From: Sipunculus nudus
Lineage: Eukaryota; Annelida; Sipuncula; Golfingiida; Sipunculidae
Assembly (NCBI GenBank): GCA_026874595.1
Contig: CM049317.1
Location: 44,852,401-44,916,400, forward strand
Reading direction: 5' to 3'
DNA length: 64,000 bases
The position numbers were made by a program, and so were the translations under genes. Below are positions 36,801 to 50,700 of this stretch, piece by piece (position 1 is the first letter of the stretch; each line of letters opens with the position of its first letter). A model generated the notes under the pieces. That model worked only from the letters and a program-made list of their open reading frames with translations. It was not told the origin of the DNA and did no database searches.

Positions 36801-38728
36801 TTTAATAACTATAAATTTGGCTCCAAGGGCTTGTTTGTTGCATTTATAAGTTGTTTTAATAATTATGATTAACATCACTTCAATAGTGTTAAATGATTTG
36901 AATAAAGAAACGTTAACACACAAAGTTTTTTCGTACTGTGCGTAGAAGATCCAGGTATCGGATTGTTTTGCTACAAAACAAGCACACTGGATTCCACTGG
37001 ATGGTATATTTATTTCATGCAAGAAGGAACAATAGTCTCCCCTAAGGTCAGGATAAAATCAAATTAGTTCCCAGGCACCTTCATTGTACATTTATCGGCA
37101 AAACGTTCGCTCTTTCATGACTGAAGGCATTGACCTAAATATTCTTGTTAAAAGACATGCACCTTGAAAAAGGACAGGCACCAATGGACTGATGTGTGCC
37201 TTCACTAAAAATACCTAGCAAAGGGCAACCGCACTAAATATTAAACAGCATCAACATTATGCTCCTTGGCAGTTGACATTGACCGCAGACTATCAAGGTC
37301 ACGAATCCAGTTGTTCTTCAAATAAGAACTGCCAAGAAGAGGTACCCACATTTTTATATTTTCTAATCAATTATTTTGTTTGCATCTGAGCTGAGCTACG
37401 GTCGATGCACTTTACTGCTAAAGGTGGCAGATACTTGTTCTGAGTTGACAGCTGGATCTATATTGAATCTCCCAATTAATTCATTTATGGACTCTCTGTC
37501 TCCAATATATTACGAGCATCATTCTATTTAGTCAATGGTTAAATCACATATGCAAAATTCACAAAAATCTTGTTGATTCTTGAAATTCACGCCTGCAAGG
37601 CATTACTGAATGACGTCATATTGGGCATTAAGAAAAATACTAATATGTGTATCAAAGTTCTTCTTTAACCAATAAACACTTTCCATACATGTTTTCTTAT
37701 TTATGGTAAACAGTTTCAAAGCTCCTCAACCAAGCCGAAAGATTACATACGGTCACTGAACTTCGAATTAAACTTTTGACATTGGTAATCATTAAAGCTA
37801 ATACCAACTGGAAGGTAGATCCTCTAAACAATGTTGATGGCAACAGACATACGTAAGATCGAAACCAAGTGTGAATTACATGATGTGCCAGTCTTTTTTT
37901 CTGCCATATCTCATGAAGTAACAGACACTGCGGGTGTTTAAGGACATTGTTGGACTAAGGGCAGTTGATCTTTACGGATAAAAATGGTACTCCACAATTA
38001 CGACCACGTTTGTTACCAAAGTAGTCGTAATTTGGGAGTGGTCATATTTGTGAATTCCAAATTACCTGGACCAGAAAAGGTGTTCATACTTCTGGGGCTG
38101 GTCGCTATTGTTGGGTGGTCGCAAAACGTGATCCACGGTACAGTAATCATGCAGGTTAACGTTAATCATTCCTCGTTTGTCCAAACATATCAGTACAAAA
38201 AAAATATTGATTTTTAACCATTTCCAACCTGAAATATACCAAACAATGGTTACAAAACTTAGCAAGATCTTACATAACATAAACATGCACCGCCATCTGT
38301 GTTTCACAAAGGAACTATATAAACCTGCAGAAACCCTATCGTTCGGGCAATTTTACCTTAAATGCTCAGGAATATAGACTCAGCTTACATAATAAACCCA
38401 AGCGGATCAGGAAAAATGCCCAATTCTACTTTGCACGAACGTGACCTTGTCATGTCTATATGACGTCATTCCTTACTCCTTAGTCGCTGAATTACGGCAT
38501 TTTATTAACGTAGATACTTTTGGAAAGTCATTGTCGTTTATGCGAGAGAGTAATAGAGTGGTCATACTTTGATTATAAACTTAATATATCATATTTGTTT
38601 AACACTTTTAGGGAACAGGTCTTATAGCTGCTGGTGGCGCTGTGTCTTGTATGAGAATTAAGATAATCATAGGATAAGAATTATTTGTTATTGTTTATCA
38701 AGGGGTCGAGGATATATATAGGATATAT
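36801..38728. other. Non-genic stretch between a dispersed repeat and the MITE
   Basis: No gene or repeat recognised. Frames of 77-87 codons are unremarkable. Confidence 0.55.
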
Positions 38729-38737
38729 CTGAACATT

Positions 38738-39436
38738 TACGCTCCCGAGGCAGCGGAAATCTTGCGCTTCTAAAGAAGCAACTAATTTTCACGCTGCCAG
38801 CTTTGACCGTTTATGATATATTTAGACACCAGATGGCGGTTCGTTGTCCGCTGAAATAAACGTGAGTATGATGTGACAAGCAGCCAATCAGATGCCAATA
38901 AACAAACACTCGACAGGCATCCTGGCTCCGCCCATTGCCCCGCTTCAAGCGCCGCTTGATGAGTTTCCGGTCGAATTTAAATTGCTCCCACTGCATACTC
39001 GCATCATCGACCGATTCGATTATGACATTATGACTGTGTTAGCGTAGCCGTTTATCTGTTGTCTGCAGAACTGAAACCAGCCAGCGAGGTGTGCACGCAG
39101 CCTTTGTTGTTAAGTTTCGTTTGAATTACAGCTCGCCGGCCGAACATCCTATGTGCCCAAGGCCCTAAGCAAACCACGTCAGGGGCAATTCTCTCTGAGC
39201 CTGTGGCCTGTTCAGACGGTTTCGCGTGGCGATGAGCTGTCACACAAAACGAAATGAACATGATTGGCTCCGTGTATTCCTCGCTTGGCTTTGTCTTATA
39301 GCACAAGGTCTCATCTGATTGGACAAAAATACAGTGCTCCCCTCTGGTGTAGCAATTCAGGATACGAGGTCATAACAAACAGCGCCTTACGATATAGGTA
39401 GTAGCCCTATAGGTAAAGCGCTGTGTAAAGAGCGTA
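38738..39436 (-). mobile_element. Mutator-type MITE, copy 2 (inverted)
   Basis: 699 bp, reverse complement of copy 1 with scattered substitutions. The ends TACGCTC/GAGCGTA are intact. It is flanked by its own perfect 9-bp duplication CTGAACATT (38729-38737, 39437-39445). The different flanks show an independent insertion, not a segmental duplication. The 61-codon frame (38996-38811) differs from copy 1 at only about four codons. Confidence 0.9.
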
Positions 39437-40033
39437 CTGAACATTTAGAGCGAGGTAAGCTTTTGCATACGAGGGACTCTGCGTGGCTCGTATACAGGGG
39501 ACCTTCAGGTTCGACGGGGTATAGTCTTGCTTGATTTAGTGACAAGCCACAACTTGCACTCAAGTAAGGACTGACCTTGTTCTAACTTGTGACATAGGAA
39601 GTGCCAACGTGTCTCTCTCTCAATCTCTCCCTCCCTCTTTCTCTCGCACACATAATACACAGGTGATGTAAAAGTAACCCTAATAACACAAGTCCATCAC
39701 ATGTCACGCGATAAAAAATACAAATTATATAGATAAATTTTATCTATATCAAAGCATTAGTATTTGATCATGATTATTCATTATAAGCCATGCCTTGTAA
39801 CATCATTTTCCCTGCAATTGTCTTACGCTTGATATATGCGAAATATATATGCGAAGTACAGATCCAGTGTCCCACCCACCTTACTGTATCCATGGACACG
39901 GCTATTGTTATTGTAAGATATAAAAGCGCAAATATATACATGCTTGTAGACAAGATTTTCTGGCGTGACCTCACGTTAACGGATACATCGGTCATACAAG
40001 ATGGCACATGGTTGTCCCTGAATCCAGTCCAGT

Positions 40034-40066
40034 TTAGGAATTCTTTTGTGGAATCTTAATGGTCAC
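40034..40066 (-). CDS. ALDH terminal exon, coding part
   Basis: Ten codons [10 protein letters not shown] and TAA (40036-40034). The acceptor TTTTTCCACAG lies directly upstream. PQKNS is the typical end of class 1/2 ALDHs, so the reading frame ends here. The 3' UTR continues to lower coordinates, with no clear AATAAA. Confidence 0.94.
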   Translation of the reverse strand: MTIKIPQKNS

Positions 40067-43000
40067 CTGTGGAAAAATTAAGCATATATATCTATCTATT
40101 TACTCTGAAGAAAAACAACACTGTTAATTCACAACAGTCTGTTTCACGGGATGCGACCCGATCATCAGGTGAATGTGGTTAGAATCCTGATGATCGGGTC
40201 GCATCCCGTGAAACAGACTGTTGTGAAATAACAGTGTTGTTTTTCTTCAGAGTTATACCGCTCTGGCCTTTACATCTTTACATCATTACATAGAGCACTT
40301 TACATCGGAGGGTAACACTACCTTCTACTGTCTATCTTTATATATATATATATATATATATACATATATACGTAGGTGGGGGTGTTAATAGCACGATGTA
40401 ACATGTGGGCCAAGAAAATAAAAGTAATTTTACGGCAAAAGTAAAAAAAAATCAAAAGATTGCAGCTATCGTTTTTATGATGACTGTTAATTGTAATGAA
40501 TCACACATGTATTTTCTAGCGTTTCTATCATCAGTCACTGATGATGTTTTAAGGTTCGATTCTGTGAACTGCTTTTCGGTAATAACCCCTTTCCTCTGTT
40601 AATTTTAAATTATCTAAAATTATTATTTCAGATTATTATACTCACCGTTTTCACCTCTGTGTATATATTAAGACCATAGGTTCCGCTGGAAAAAAATTAA
40701 ATGAATATGAAAAGAAACTTTGTCCACAATTCAGAAATTGTTATTAAATGGTTATCATAGGTATCTTGTAGCAGACGCCAAAGCTCTGATATTTAAGCTC
40801 GGAAATGTATAACAACAAACCTGACATGAGTATGACAACATTAGCTCCCTGATGTTTATGATAAGGCTTCATTATCAAATATTCAATTAAAACTCATTGA
40901 CATCGCACGCTTCCAGTGTCACTTGGCTTAAGAGAACAACTTGCGGTGTCTGATTTTCTAATTAATTTACAACTTTAGCTACCAAGTAGCGTGTCTGCAT
41001 ATTGATTAACATCATTAAAGCAGCGATTAAAAACGACGGTGCTGACAGGAAACCGGGATCTCACTTCTCGTGGTGAATAATAATGTATACTACACAGACC
41101 CCATGAACCAGGTTTTCCTTCCTGCTGAAGCATGGCATACGCTATGCTACCTTCGAGCGAAAACGCTTCACACAAGAAACCGTTGTCGGTTGTTTGATTG
41201 GCTAATAGTCTGAGATGTATTTTTTGTTTGGTAAAAAAAACATTGCAAACCTCTCTCGCCCTATCCCAGATTGTTTAAATCCTCCAAAAGGCGCCTGTGG
41301 GGACATGGCGAAATAACAGTTCACCCTGAAAACATAAACATTTACAACGTGAATAATCATCTAAAATATACAAATATATATTTTTAATTAAGAGTGGATT
41401 TTTTTTTTCATGATCGCGTCTTAAAATTAATTCAACAACGCCACATAAGGCCAGGCAGTTAAAAGAGAGTCTGTCAAACATGAATTGTACCTGATGCAAA
41501 ATAAATGTTTTATTTTGATCACTTACAGACACTTTCCCACTGACGAATTAACAGATTTTCTCGGAAGAAAACTTGAACAGTTGTGTGATTTTGCATGTTT
41601 TGAAAGTTACTTGAGTGTAATGGAGAAAAAAGCTACGTAAATACGAGCTGGCACGTGGTTTTCTGAGACACCTATTTTAAATTTAGATGATTGACGTCAC
41701 GTAGATGAAATATCCGGTTTTTTTAATGAAACGTTAGCAAAAAGCTTCCTGGAAAACCTGAAGTGATTTGAAACATGGCAACAGCACGTTATAGTCGCGT
41801 GACCATATCTGAGCGACGAAGTGAACCACTTCTTAAGAAATTAGGGTTGGGTTTTCGATGTGATTCTCGATGTTTCACGTGCTGTATCCAGGACACACAG
41901 TTACCACCGATAATGTCATCTCCCTTTTTTTTAGTTTAAAATAATATAGGTTTTTTTTCAGCTCTTCCCAGAGGAGCGGCGAAACACCAAAAAATATAAT
42001 ACTGTAAATAATATGGTAATGAGAGACTGAAATGGTATATGATATGAAAATAAATGTTTTGGTAGACTTACACTCCTTTTCATATTTTTTAAGTTTAATT
42101 GTCTAATGTTCTTATTAGAAGATAGAGATCACACCTCCCTTTGATCCTCATCAGACTTTGGTTCTTACTACACAGAAAAAAATAGTTTTTCGGTAAATCA
42201 ACTCAATGGTTAAACCCCAGGTGGGCTCTGCCAGCTGAAACAAAGACGGCCACTACTGCTAGGGATTGGCTCGGTCCGGTTTGATTAATCCCTCAGTGAG
42301 CATTTGCAAGAAAGATTGTAATTATTACCGCTGAGAGGATTTATCTTAATGTAATGGGTAAGGACTGAAATATACCACGCTATGTGTACTAGCTGACCCA
42401 AAGTTAAATGTTATAGATATGGACGGAATGTCTAAGAGGATGGAAATCGCACATTGTTTGAATTTGCTTTTTGACAAAAAAAATATAAATGGCGACAAGC
42501 AGACAGAAAACCATGAATAATCATTAAAAATAATATCCAAGGGACGAAAACGTTATAAATTGTATGTATTGGATATTATATGTAGAGACCGAACTTACCA
42601 GACAGTGCCGGCTTGTAGCGCGTTGGACACCACGATGGCTCGCTCCACATCTTTAGTAAAGACGGCCGCCGCCAGACCGTAATGGGTATCATTGGCCCTC
42701 TGTATCACCTCCTCAGTGGTCTTAAACTTCATAATCTGCATCACTGGACCAAAAATCTACAGCGATATCATTCACATTATTTGCCAGAATAATTGTACCA
42801 TGACACTCAAAAAAACAGTAATGGAAAATATCAAAAAGAGGGTAATCAAAGAATGTCAGTCCAGACCTAACAGCGGAACCTCGAGGAATCAATTGTTCAT
42901 TCAACTTTGAAGTGTATTTTCTTTGTCTGTATTCATTACATCAACACCCTGTGGCGAGTTGCTTGACAAGTTTCAACCATATGAATAATCTGAGTATTAA

Positions 43001-46000
43001 CCATTCATAGCCAACGGTTTACGAGTACTTAATGTGATTATTCAGCAAAAAAAAATTCAAAAGACCGACTTAACGTTATCGTAAGAATAGTCAACATTGA
43101 AAAATGTGGCACAAGTCATGAGATGTAAATACAGCAGACCAATAATATTGAATTACCTCTTCCTTTGCTATCCTCATGTCATCTTGTACATCAGAGAAGA
43201 CCGTCGTCTCGAAGAAGTAGCCGTTCTTCCCGTACTTTTTGCCCCCACAATGCATCTTGGCGCCGGCCTTCTTCCCGCTCTCCACCAACTCCGTAATCTT
43301 ACTCAGCTGTTCGTCATCAACCTGCCCAATCAAACAGGAGACTTTAATACATTATTTTGTCCCGAATTTATTGCAATTTTTAACTGATATTTTGTCATGC
43401 TTTGTGCTTTTTGGACTATCACTTTTTTTCTTCAGGGCGAGTTTCTTTGGTTTTCTTTCGCTACATCAACGGATAATTGAAAGAAACCAGTCCCGGTGAT
43501 CGATTGGTTTGAACGTCTGACTACTAGCTGAGTATTACCAAACGTGTGTGGGTTCGAATCTGACTAACCCGTGTGTTAAACCAGGACAGGCTGGAGCAGA
43601 ATGAGATCTAAGATACATACTCTAACACAATGCAAATAGAAAAAATCCAAAGAAAGAGGACTCCAGGAAGTTTGTGGAAAAAAGTTTAGGCGTCTACCTT
43701 ACACAAAGGAAATTAAAAAAAAATATTATTAATTCATAGAAAGTAAATAAAACTCTCATGTTCCTTTTAATTATACAATATGTATATCGGTGATTATTGT
43801 ACATAACGGTTAACTGTGATTAACATTACTTAAATTTAACAGAGATGTGCCTTTAACTCCAGCGAATTTCTATTTGTAAAAACTATCTGGTAAACTTTAA
43901 TAGAAACAACCTCGTCATGTCGAATTACGAAGATGTTGAATTGACTTGTAACGGTATATGTTGTTGGGCGTCCAGGGCGTCACCATAGCATCACAAACAC
44001 GAAATTAAAAAGAAAATTACGGAAAATGAACGGACGTTCTCTATCATTAAATGTCAGTACGTGAACCTTGCTGGAAAATACTTAAATTTGAACTTTCATT
44101 ATAGCTTGAAGGGGCCTTCGTGTTGAGGAGCGCCATTAATGGTCCTATGTTATCTGAAACCTTCAACTTAAGATCCATCTAATTTCATTAAAGAAGCTGG
44201 GTTTGGCAACTGATCCGGGCAAATTGATAGTTTGGTAACATAATTACAGCTTTAAGTTTCACTAATGGAAATTCACTTTCACCTTTGCCATGTCACAAAC
44301 TTATAATGTTATATAGGTCAAGACAGATGGTTTAAATATTCCAACCACGGGGCTATTGATGATGTCAAGACATAAATGTAAAAACCCACGTCATTACAAA
44401 ACTCGAATTACGTGGTAACAGCAATGGTCTTAAAACCAACAATGTGAGGACCATAAAACAAAACTAAACTAATGAAAAACAACAACTGTAGACATGTAAT
44501 ACGTTTATAATGAAACCTTTCAGAAACAGGACTCATATTTTAATCAGCTTCCCTGTCCTGTCTGCCGCGCCATCTGATCCACGGAGAAAAACTGTTAACC
44601 CAAATGAAAAACCTGAAGCACCATCCACTCCCGATTCCTTCGGCTGACACCTGCGGTAATTAACCAAAGGCTTACACCAGAGGAAAAGCAGGCCAAGGAG
44701 TCAGACACACGTGGTCTCCTAGGTAACAGTAATTAAAATAATAGGACCAGGTCGGAGATTGCCTTTATTTTGACTTACATACAGTTACCTAAATAAAGGA
44801 TGTGCGTGTCACATAAAAGTTACAGGACAAAAGGGCAAAGAAAACGATAATGGGAAGACCTATATCATGAAGTAAAACACCAGACTTCTTTCAGTATTAA
44901 AACTTGTGCACAGCTGCAGTGTGTTTGCTCGCCTTGTTATTATTTGTGATAGAAATAATTCATTTGACATCCTGCATATAATTTTCCTACATTTTTGTCT
45001 TTGTAATAATTACACTAATTACTTTTTGGAGACTCTGTAAATAAAGGTTTTTTTCCTCTAGAAGAAAAAGAAACACACAGAGCTAATACATTATTTGCTT
45101 ACAATCAGTAAAATATTTTTCTGATACTTATTTATTGGTCTATCAGAACGTACAACAGCAAAATGTGTTTTAATCTAAAATTCAAGATAAGAGTTCAAAC
45201 TTACGGACAACATTCAAAAGTAAATTCACAAGGAAAAATGACAAAAACATTTAAGTTAAAAGCTACCCGGAAAATATAAAGGAAAAAGATGCAGTTCTTG
45301 GAACCGGATTAATGTTGTACATTTGGTAGTTAACTGTATTTGTCGATTTTTATTTTAAGGAAAATCCCTTCGAAACATTTCTGAGCACTAATAATAAAAA
45401 AACACAATACTGTCTAATCAACCAGAAACTGTGACAAAAGCTTAAGCTAAATAAATTCACATATCGATTGCTAGTGTACGTGCTTATAACAGTCCTCAAT
45501 TGGCCATCAGGGCAGCGGTCCTATATTTCTTAATCCTTGCAAATTTAACATGATGGACAGACTACCCAGCTTTCTATTTAAACAAATCGTGAACACATAT
45601 ACAGAGGGATGACAGTGACAAAAAACGTAACGTAATAATATGGATTACTATACACATTTACTTTACGTGTCCAATTTCTTTTATGAAATATTACGGAAAA
45701 ATGAAAGTTTAAGTTCGTAAAGTAAAATTGTCTTTTTATTATAAAAAAAAGTACTCGTGCTGACGGAAAAGAGAAAAGTCTTACAGAAAATTAAATTTTG
45801 TTTATACCCTCTATGATGGCAAAAAAATGGTATTCTTTTTTAATTAAAAACCTGGTAAAATTTCGATCTGATATGAAGTGACTAATTATTTATTTGATTT
45901 TTTTTAATTTACAGGAAAGCTTATAAGAGGTACAAAAATAAACTTCAATATATAACATTTCTTTTCTCCCACATCAAATTAACTTTAGCTAAAAAACAGC

Positions 46001-47682
46001 ACGGGAATGCGATTTTTTCTTCAATAAGAAACATTTTTTTTATATATTAATAATTGGAAATAAAAAGTTTTAACGTAAGACACATAGCACGGTTAACCCT
46101 GAAATTCTAACTGAAATGACGATGCATTTGAGGCGAGTCTAAAAACATGAGACAGTGTAAGTCAACCTTACCTGTGGTCCTGAGTTTTAAATGAGTCTGG
46201 TCACATGAACCAGTGTAAGTTAACCTTACCTGTGGTCCTGAGTTTGAGGTGAGCCTGAACATGTAAGACAGTGTAAGGGAAACCTTACCTGTGGTCCTGA
46301 GTATGAGGTGAGTCTGATCACATGAGACAGTGTAAGGTAAACCTTAAATATGGTCCGGAATGTGAGGCGAGTCTAACCACATGAGAGAGTGTAAGGTTAA
46401 CCTTACTTGTGGTCAAGAGTTTGAGGTGAGCCTGAACATGTGACAGTAAAAGATTAACCTTACCTGTGGTCCTGAGTTTGAGGTGAGTCTAAACATGTGA
46501 CAGTGTACGGTAAACCTTAAATGTGGTCCTGACTTTGAGGTGAGCCTGAACATGTAAGACAATGTAAGGGAAACCTTACCTGTGGTCCTGAGTATGAGGT
46601 CAGTTTGAACATATGAGACAGTGTAAGGTAAACCTTAAAAGTGGTCCGGAGTTTGAGGTGAGCCTGAACATGTAAGACAGTGTAAGGGAAACCTTACCTG
46701 TGGTCATGAGTATGAGGTAAGTCTGATCACATGAGACAGTGTAAGGTAAACCTTAAAAGTGGTCCGGAGTTTGAGGTGAGCCTCAACATGTAAGATAGTG
46801 TAAGGAAAACCTTACCTGTGGTCCTGAGTATGAGGTCAGTTTGAACACATGAGACAGTGTAAGGTAAACCTTAAAAGTGGTCCTGAGTTTGAGGTGAGCC
46901 TCAACATGTAAGATAGTGTAAGGAAAACCTTACCTGTGGTCCTGAGTATGAGGTCAGTTTGAACACATGAGACAGTGTAAGGTAAACCTTAAAAGTGGTG
47001 CTGAGTTTGAGGTGAGCCTGAACATGTAAGACAGTGTAAGGGAAACCTTACCTGTGGTCCTGAGTATGAAGTAAGTCTGATCACATGAGACAGTGTAAGG
47101 TAAGCCTTAAATGTGGTCCTGAGTTTGAGGTGAGCCTGAACATGTGACAGTTTAAGGGTTAACTTTACCTGTGGGCCGGAGTCGGTGGCAATGTTGAATG
47201 GGTCACCGATCTTTCTTTGTGCTGCCCTCGCCACCGTGCGTTTAATGAACTCATCGTAGATGTCCTCGTGCACAAAACACCGTGCACTGGCCACGCAGCA
47301 CTGACCCATGTTATAGAAGCACCCGAAATGGGCGAATTCAACCGCCTCATCCACTATAATTTGAAAAGGAAACCCGATGTTCAAATGGATTAGTGACTGG
47401 ATTTTCCAGAAGAGGAAACCTGATGTTCAAATGGATTAGTGATTGGATTTTCCATTAAACTGCTTTTTGGTAATTAAGTCCGAGAATGTACATAGTGCAC
47501 ATAGATATATATTCTCGTGAAATGAACAACAAGTGCACCCATCTGGACTTATGACGACATTATGTTAGGCAAGTAAGCGTGCTAGTAAACCTGATAACTC
47601 ATATTTTGCATTATGAGAATGTAACCTTTATGTAGTTACCGTTTACGATTAATCATTCTTTGTGTCACTATATGAAAAAGTT

Positions 47683-47731
<49 letters not shown>

Positions 47732-50700
47732 TTATATATTATTATATACCGTATAGCCCCGTCAATCCGCGCACCCCTGGTCCCTTTAAGTTACTGGCGG
47801 TAAGCGAGGATACAAGGATGCGAGGGTGACTGCTCGGGCTTCCCTGTCCGGGTCGGTTAATTAACGAGGGCGGGTATTATAGAAATGTTGTTACCTTAAC
47901 AGACATATAATAATTATACACGTAATGACCCTATTTGACAGATACCTTAACCAGGAACAGGTCTGTGGATAATGGTATTTCAGAGATAGATAATATATTG
48001 AAATCGGATACCGAGGATGTCAACAAGATAAATAATATTTTATTTATTGTCAATGGGTACCTTAAAATACAGTGAAACCTCGTTGTGTCGAACTCGGTTA
48101 AGTCAAATTCCCCCTTGTGTCGAAGTCGAACGTGAGATCCCCGCAAAAAAACAGTTAAAACCTTACTTATTTAACTCCGGTTGTGTCAAAGTCGGATGTG
48201 TCAAAAAACGGATGTGTCGTGGAGTTTTGTTGGTCTAATATTTCTAGACCATATTTCTATCGCTTAACTCGAAGTCATGAACAGTTGCACAGGGCCCGTC
48301 AATCATGATTGGGCCGTGATGACCAGTCATAATTATCATGAGCGCGATGGCTCTGCCGACTCAAGGTCATGCCGCCTTAATGTTTGGTCAACAGTTTATG
48401 CACGGTCCAACAATCATACCTACGGCCGCGATGACTAGTTACATAATTAATACCGACAGGGATCTTATATAGTCATACCTAGTCCGTTGTTTACTTGTTT
48501 GGCCAATAGTCACTCATGATCATGCCTTTCTTCTCTCGCCGAAAAAGCATTAATGAGAAGTTATTGATAAGTAGGGCTGTGTATCGGTCCGCCTCTTCCG
48601 GTACAATACGTATTGCGATACAGTTAATTCGATACCGATACGTATTGACGATACGTTTCATTTTTCTTTGTATATCATTTCTTAATAAAAGCTCTGTTTC
48701 TTTTTTATATGTTTTTTTTTATTTTAACATACAACATATTTAGTATGCTATGCACTTAAGCAGCTTAAGCTTGACATTAAATAAATAAACAAACCAGTTG
48801 CTTTTAATTATAAAAATCTCTCTAATCAAGACTAGCAAAATCTCGATCTTCTTTGAGCCCTTAGCATCCCCCCCCCCCCCCCCCGCACAAACATGTTTTA
48901 TTGCATTTGGTGGGGAAAATCATAGGCTGTTTTTTTGTCATGTCATAACACAGTTTTGTATAATTCTGTGAATATGAATCCCATTAGTCACTCTTCTGTT
49001 TGTACAGGATTTGTCCCCAGGCTTTAACCATTTATTTGACATCTGATGTCGAACGCGGGAGTTCCGAGTAACCTATGACCGGCTGCGTAAATAAAAAAAA
49101 ATAGAGATTAAATGACATATATATAGAAAGGATATGTGAACGTACCTTGTTCCTAGTAGCAATATTTGATGTGAATATCAATTTCATTAATAAAGATAAA
49201 TGTATTATTATTCTCCTATTATCGCTCACATGCGCCTGCTTGTCATGGAAGTACTGACGTGCATGCGTGTATACATTTATTAACAAGTCTTAAAAGCCAA
49301 AGCAACAAATACATAGGCTGCAGTGCATTTAGATTTATAAATCGTCATGGTTATATGTCAAGTTAGAGTTAGAATGTTATTCATTAGTAAGCAATCGATA
49401 CGACCAATACATTTCGGTTATCGTATCGACGTCGTGTATCGATTCGTATCGATATATCGATATATTGATACAGCCCTATTGATAAGCCAAACATAATCTA
49501 ATCCTTTCCTTTGATGTGTCTAGGATAAACATACAGGACTCTGTATAAATGGAGGAAGGTGAGATCTATATCAGACTGAGTCTTATTAAGTCCGTTATTG
49601 AGTCCGTTATACAGTATTACTGCTTCACTTTCATACTGTTCGTGTCTTGTTTGCAATGGCGTCGCGGCCTGCTAAGCGTAAGCTTGATGTAAAGACCATT
49701 GAGCAGAAGTACGATGAACTGCTCGAAGTTGAACCTGGTGGCATGCAAGACCAAGCCAAAGATTGCAAAGGACTTCAACATCCACGCCAACACGCTGTGT
49801 ACATGGATCAAGAATGCTGAGAAGATCAAGGTTACTGCATTTTTAAAGAAGATCTGACGTGTTGAACTGAATATGACCTGAGCCAGTCATTTATTGATTT
49901 GTGTGCTTTTATACACGTACATGTTTGTGCTCTTATTTCACTTTCTTGATTAACCTAATCCTACTTTTGGTGGTACATATGTGTTTTTATTATTAATAAA
50001 AAATGTACATAAAATCAGTGTTTTCTTTCATGAAAACATTTGTGAGACCTAAATAACATAGGCCCTATACATGTGCAGTATTTATCGATGATAATCGAGG
50101 CTGAAGAGGTTGAATATAATGAACATCGGTTGTCTCGAACTCCGATTGTGTCGAAGTAAATTCACTAGTCCCTTCGACTTCGACACAACGAGGTTTCACT
50201 GTATCTTCATTATTTATTACGGTATAACAGCTATTGCATCTCAGGGCCAACTTGGGTTCATTTAGTGAAGCATGTAACGTTTGAGTTAGGCATTAAAACT
50301 GATTATTTCCTTTGTATATTCTTATACATTTGAATGGAATGTCAACGAGAATACGTAAAGTTTTACTGCATCAAACTGAAATAAGATTAAAATTAATGTT
50401 TAATCGAAAAGATAGATATCTTAAACGTTTAAATCGTTCGAAGTTTCAATACAAGATGGCGCTGAGAAGCAAATGCTGTAGTTACCGTACTTAACAATAA
50501 TTTTGTTCGAAGGTACCCCATTAACTATGGGCATAATGAACTACGAATAGAAGATAAAGGATAAAATAAAGATAAAATAAAAAAAATAAAGAAATATTTA
50601 TATAAAATAAAAGTAAAATGAATATATAAAAAAACTTTTCTAAGGCTACGCTTTTTACGTATTAAGCCAAGGGCTGTAAAAACGCTGAAACAGGAACAAA

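Larger units (their letters stand above)
48070..50201. mobile_element. pogo/Tigger-type DNA transposon, non-autonomous, in an ALDH intron
   Basis: The ends are perfect inverted repeats of 23 bp starting CAGTGAAACCTCGTTGTGTC, flanked by TA on both sides, as in the Tc1/mariner/pogo superfamily. Subterminal TGTGTCGAA-like motifs recur at both ends. The interior keeps only a transposase N-terminus (49656-49857); no DDE catalytic domain is visible. A 907-bp hAT-like element (48572-49478) is nested inside. The total is 2132 bp, or about 1.2 kb without the insert. Confidence 0.9.

Noticed and set aside
7111-39445. Segmental inverted duplication joining the 7-kb and 38-kb copies
   Set aside because: Homology stops exactly at the inverted ends and each copy has its own 9-bp duplication, so these are independent insertions.
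39790-40059. 89-codon plus-strand frame
   Set aside because: Antisense to the ALDH terminal exon and 3' UTR; no motifs.
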